Source: Amphirosellinia nigrospora (Eukaryota > Ascomycota > Sordariomycetes > Xylariales > Xylariaceae). Taken from it: a stretch of DNA of 64,000 bases. The translations under genes and the position numbers were made by a program. Below, piece after piece: positions 61,860-64,000 of this stretch (its first letter is position 1; the number at the start of each line of letters is the position of its first letter). Below the pieces are notes generated by a model, which made no database searches, was not told where the DNA came from, and worked only from the letters and a program-made list of their open reading frames with translations. Location: assembly GCA_004123355.1 (NCBI GenBank), contig SCHM01000003.1, forward strand, positions 6,219,058 through 6,283,057. Reading direction: 5' to 3'.

Positions 61860-63073
61860 ATGAAATCACAGAGGTATGTCACAACCGCTCCCATCCCCCT
61901 CATCTGTCCCTTCTTATCAACCCACCTGGCAGTAAGCAGCTAGCTCATCGTATAAACAAACGACCATAAACCACACACTGTCCTTCCATAAATCTCACAA
62001 TGTGGATAACTAGCTATACATCTATCCCATCAAATCGCTCGCGCCGCTCTCCGTCCCGCGCACGCGACTGCGTCGCGAGAGCGTCGAACATGACCGCCGC
62101 TTCATGCTGCTCAAGGTGCAGCCGGACGGGCATACAAGAACATCCAGATCCCAACTTTCCAGAATGCGCGCTCTTCCACCAGCGGCTAGACGGGACGAGA
62201 TCGTGGTGACGTACCACGTGCCGTCGCCGCCGCGATCTTCACACCGTGGCCGCGAGCAGAACACGGCCTTGCGCGTGCCCTGTCTCCGAAGCTCGAGGGA
62301 CGCGGCACCGTGGACGTGTCCCTGGGCGGCAGCCCCACCATATCGTATCTCATGGGAGACCCCTACGACGCGTGGTTCACGGCTTGTTTTGGATATGAAG
62401 TCAAACTGGTCTTCATCGCGACCAGGGCCGGGAGGTGCTTGCGCACCGCCCCAGCGAACATCACCTATGGCGCCAACAGAGGGGCGGTTGGTTATCGAGC
62501 ATCGCGGCGTACGTGCCCGGCCTCGTGGTGGCGGCAGGACGGGAAGGGGCCAGAGCAGCTCACCTTCAACGAGATAGCGCCCTTCCTCGTGACGTCGAAG
62601 GCCTCGTTGCGCGACGTCAGCAGCAGGTTGCCGAGGGCGAGGAGATGATATGAGGCGGTTCCGGCCCAATATCGTCGTGGACGAGAGCTCCTCACAAGCC
62701 TCCGAGAACAACAAGAGACTTGCGGCATGGGAAGAGGATTACTGGGGCGAGCTCAGCGTCGTCGCCCGCAGCCGGGGAAGAACACCGCCTTGCTCTCACG
62801 GCGAATTGCGGGCGCTGTAGCTCGATCAACATCGTATGACATGGGGCGGCCGTCAGAGGCGAGGCCGGGATCGTCCTGAAGAAACTCATGCGCGCCGCAG
62901 GGTCGACACAAATGGTCCCGATCTTTGGGAGGTATGCTTTTCTTGCTCCGACGAAGGAGAGTCAGGGCCGCCACGGCGATGATGATGACATCGTGGAGAT
63001 CGCGGTGGGTGATGACGTACAAGTTACGAAACGACTCGACTATCGGGATAGTTGGGCTTGGCCAAAACATTGA
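61860..63073 (+). CDS. MOSC-domain protein (MOSC N-terminal beta-barrel plus MOSC)
   Basis: Related to molybdenum-cofactor sulfurase C-termini and mARC-type molybdenum enzymes. Exon 1 is 61860-61873, a 140-nt intron is 61874-62013, and exon 2 runs to 63073. Exon 2 opens LYIYPIKSLAPLSVPRTRLRR, the MOSC_N signature (IYPIKS). Then come FMLLKVQPDG, FPECALFHQRLDG, EIVVTYHVPSP, GDPYDAWFTACFGYEVKLVF, QLTFNEIAPFLVTSKASLRDVS and the MOSC core RFRPNIVVDES, with NCGRCSSINI carrying the conserved Cys. The end reads VQVTKRLDYRDSWAWPKH. At least eight one-base breaks occur, more than in any other gene here, in a GC-rich stretch; the first lies in the AAA run just after the start codon. The function depends on molybdenum cofactor, inferred from family only. 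Confidence 0.85.
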
Positions 63074-64000
63074 GCCGGTTGAAGGCGAGAGACCATGAGA
63101 GAGAAGAGGAACGACGGGACCTGGCCTGCCCGGGATACGCTCGCTTTGGAGTTGGTGGTCAATCAGTTGAGTCCACGGCCAGGGTATCGATCGGGGCCTA
63201 AGAGGAAGTAAGGTTCCTTTTCCGTGACAGAGTGGACAAGGGCTGTGTGAGAGAAGCAGGGAGAGAGACACGACGACGGTTGTACTACATGCCGTGGAAC
63301 GAGGCAGCCTCAGAGTCATCCCTCTGCAAAGGCGTAGCATGTAGCTTTGCATATGAATGGGTATAGGGGGACCCCTTCTGCCGTCCGGTCTAGAAATGAA
63401 GCTGCAAATCTACTCTTAAACCCATACGTTCCGATCTGTGTTACGATGTACAGGTAGCAATGCATAACTGCCGGCTGGTTTCCGTTACCCCCACATCGAT
63501 CCCGGCTACATATCATCTTGTTTGGCCCAGAGGGAGAGTGGCATAGCAAGGGAGGCGCGAGGGGAAGCGAGGTGAGGTGAGGCTGGGATCCCGCCTCATG
63601 TTACACGTTACATCCGTGACGCCAACGAACAGTATTGGCCACCAGCAATCGGGTAGATTACCGACCGTTTGGTCAGGGGTCGCGCATGTATTGGATGGGT
63701 TAGGGAAGCACTCTACATCATCCATCATCATCTCATCATCCGTCATCCCAATTCCTGCCCAAGCCCGTCTGCAACAGATGATTTTTGCACAAACACAGAC
63801 ACACACACACACCCGCATACGGGTGCGCCTTGACTCTCGTCTTACATAGATTCTCAATAGTTTCTCAATGTTCGCCCAAACCTGATTTAAAGTATATGCT
63901 TGTTTCTTCCAATTGCCATGATACCTGGTCCTCGCCAAGATTGCGGCAAACACACGCGCGCTTCGCTATATATAGACACGACCGGGGTTAACCTAACATC
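63074..64000. other. Intergenic to right window edge
   Basis: No gene is supported. A CA microsatellite lies at 63797-63813. Short open frames on the minus strand (63316-63953) have no recognisable similarity. Confidence 0.45.
63797..63813. repeat. CA dinucleotide microsatellite
   Basis: Seven to eight tandem CA units. Confidence 0.85.

Noticed and set aside
62022-62714. 230-codon open frame on the minus strand
   Set aside because: It is antisense to the MOSC gene, whose conserved motifs read on the plus strand. The frame is open because of high GC content.

Overview
The window looks like nuclear DNA of a filamentous ascomycete (Pezizomycotina, probably Sordariomycetes). It has many short introns (about 45-140 nt, GTRNGY...YAG), single-copy eukaryotic housekeeping genes, fungal-only families (rhodopsin-domain membrane protein, ankyrin protein with a Cys/His-rich N-terminal region, GH76 mannanase-like enzyme) and gene-poor spacers rich in TAGGTA/TACCTA words. 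No rRNA, tRNA, CRISPR array or intact mobile element was recognised by eye.

Layout. 1-1199 (-): conserved fungal CxxC protein, cut by the window edge. 2115-3367 (+): COP9 signalosome subunit 6. 3982-5427 (-): sorbitol-dehydrogenase-like zinc alcohol dehydrogenase. 5.4-10.4 kb: gene-poor. 10403-12318 (-): retromer sorting nexin Vps17, divergent from 13033-15683 (+) mitochondrial EF-G2 (Mef2). 16335-18972 (-): tRNA m5C methyltransferase Trm4/Ncl1. 19460-20491 (-): class II aldolase-like protein. 21153-23908 (-): dynamin-family GTPase with nine exons. 24947-27428 (-): ankyrin-repeat protein. 27715-29529 (-): Obg/Mtg2 GTPase. 31718-32528 (+): small conserved fungal Cys-cluster protein behind a long pyrimidine-rich leader. 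35867-37471 (-): Bfr1, divergent from 38228-39073 (+) RPB5/RPABC1. 41189-42886 (-): rhodopsin-domain membrane protein. 42.9-49.2 kb: gene-poor. 49189-53229 (-): tubulin cofactor D. 54823-56096 (-): secreted GH76. 56.1-61.9 kb: gene-poor, with a decayed coiled-coil reading frame at about 60.48-61.19 kb. 61860-63073 (+): MOSC-domain protein.

The genes do not form one pathway. Most are housekeeping: translation in mitochondria (Mef2, Mtg2), tRNA modification, transcription (RPB5), protein degradation control (CSN6), endosomal sorting (Vps17), microtubule biogenesis (TBCD). Carbon and cell-wall enzymes (polyol dehydrogenase, aldolase-like, GH76) and surface or signalling proteins (rhodopsin-domain, ankyrin, dynamin) lie between them.

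The strongest window-wide signal is technical. At least twelve of the seventeen recognisable genes, including ones expected to be essential, carry one or more one-base frame breaks, and most of those examined closely sit in short homopolymers. Protein similarity continues across each break in a neighbouring frame. This points to unpolished long-read assembly error rather than real gene decay. Coordinates below span the genes as they lie, and frame breaks are described per gene. No convincing undescribed system was found; the best leads are uncharacterised conserved fungal genes and a family of short palindromes in the spacers.
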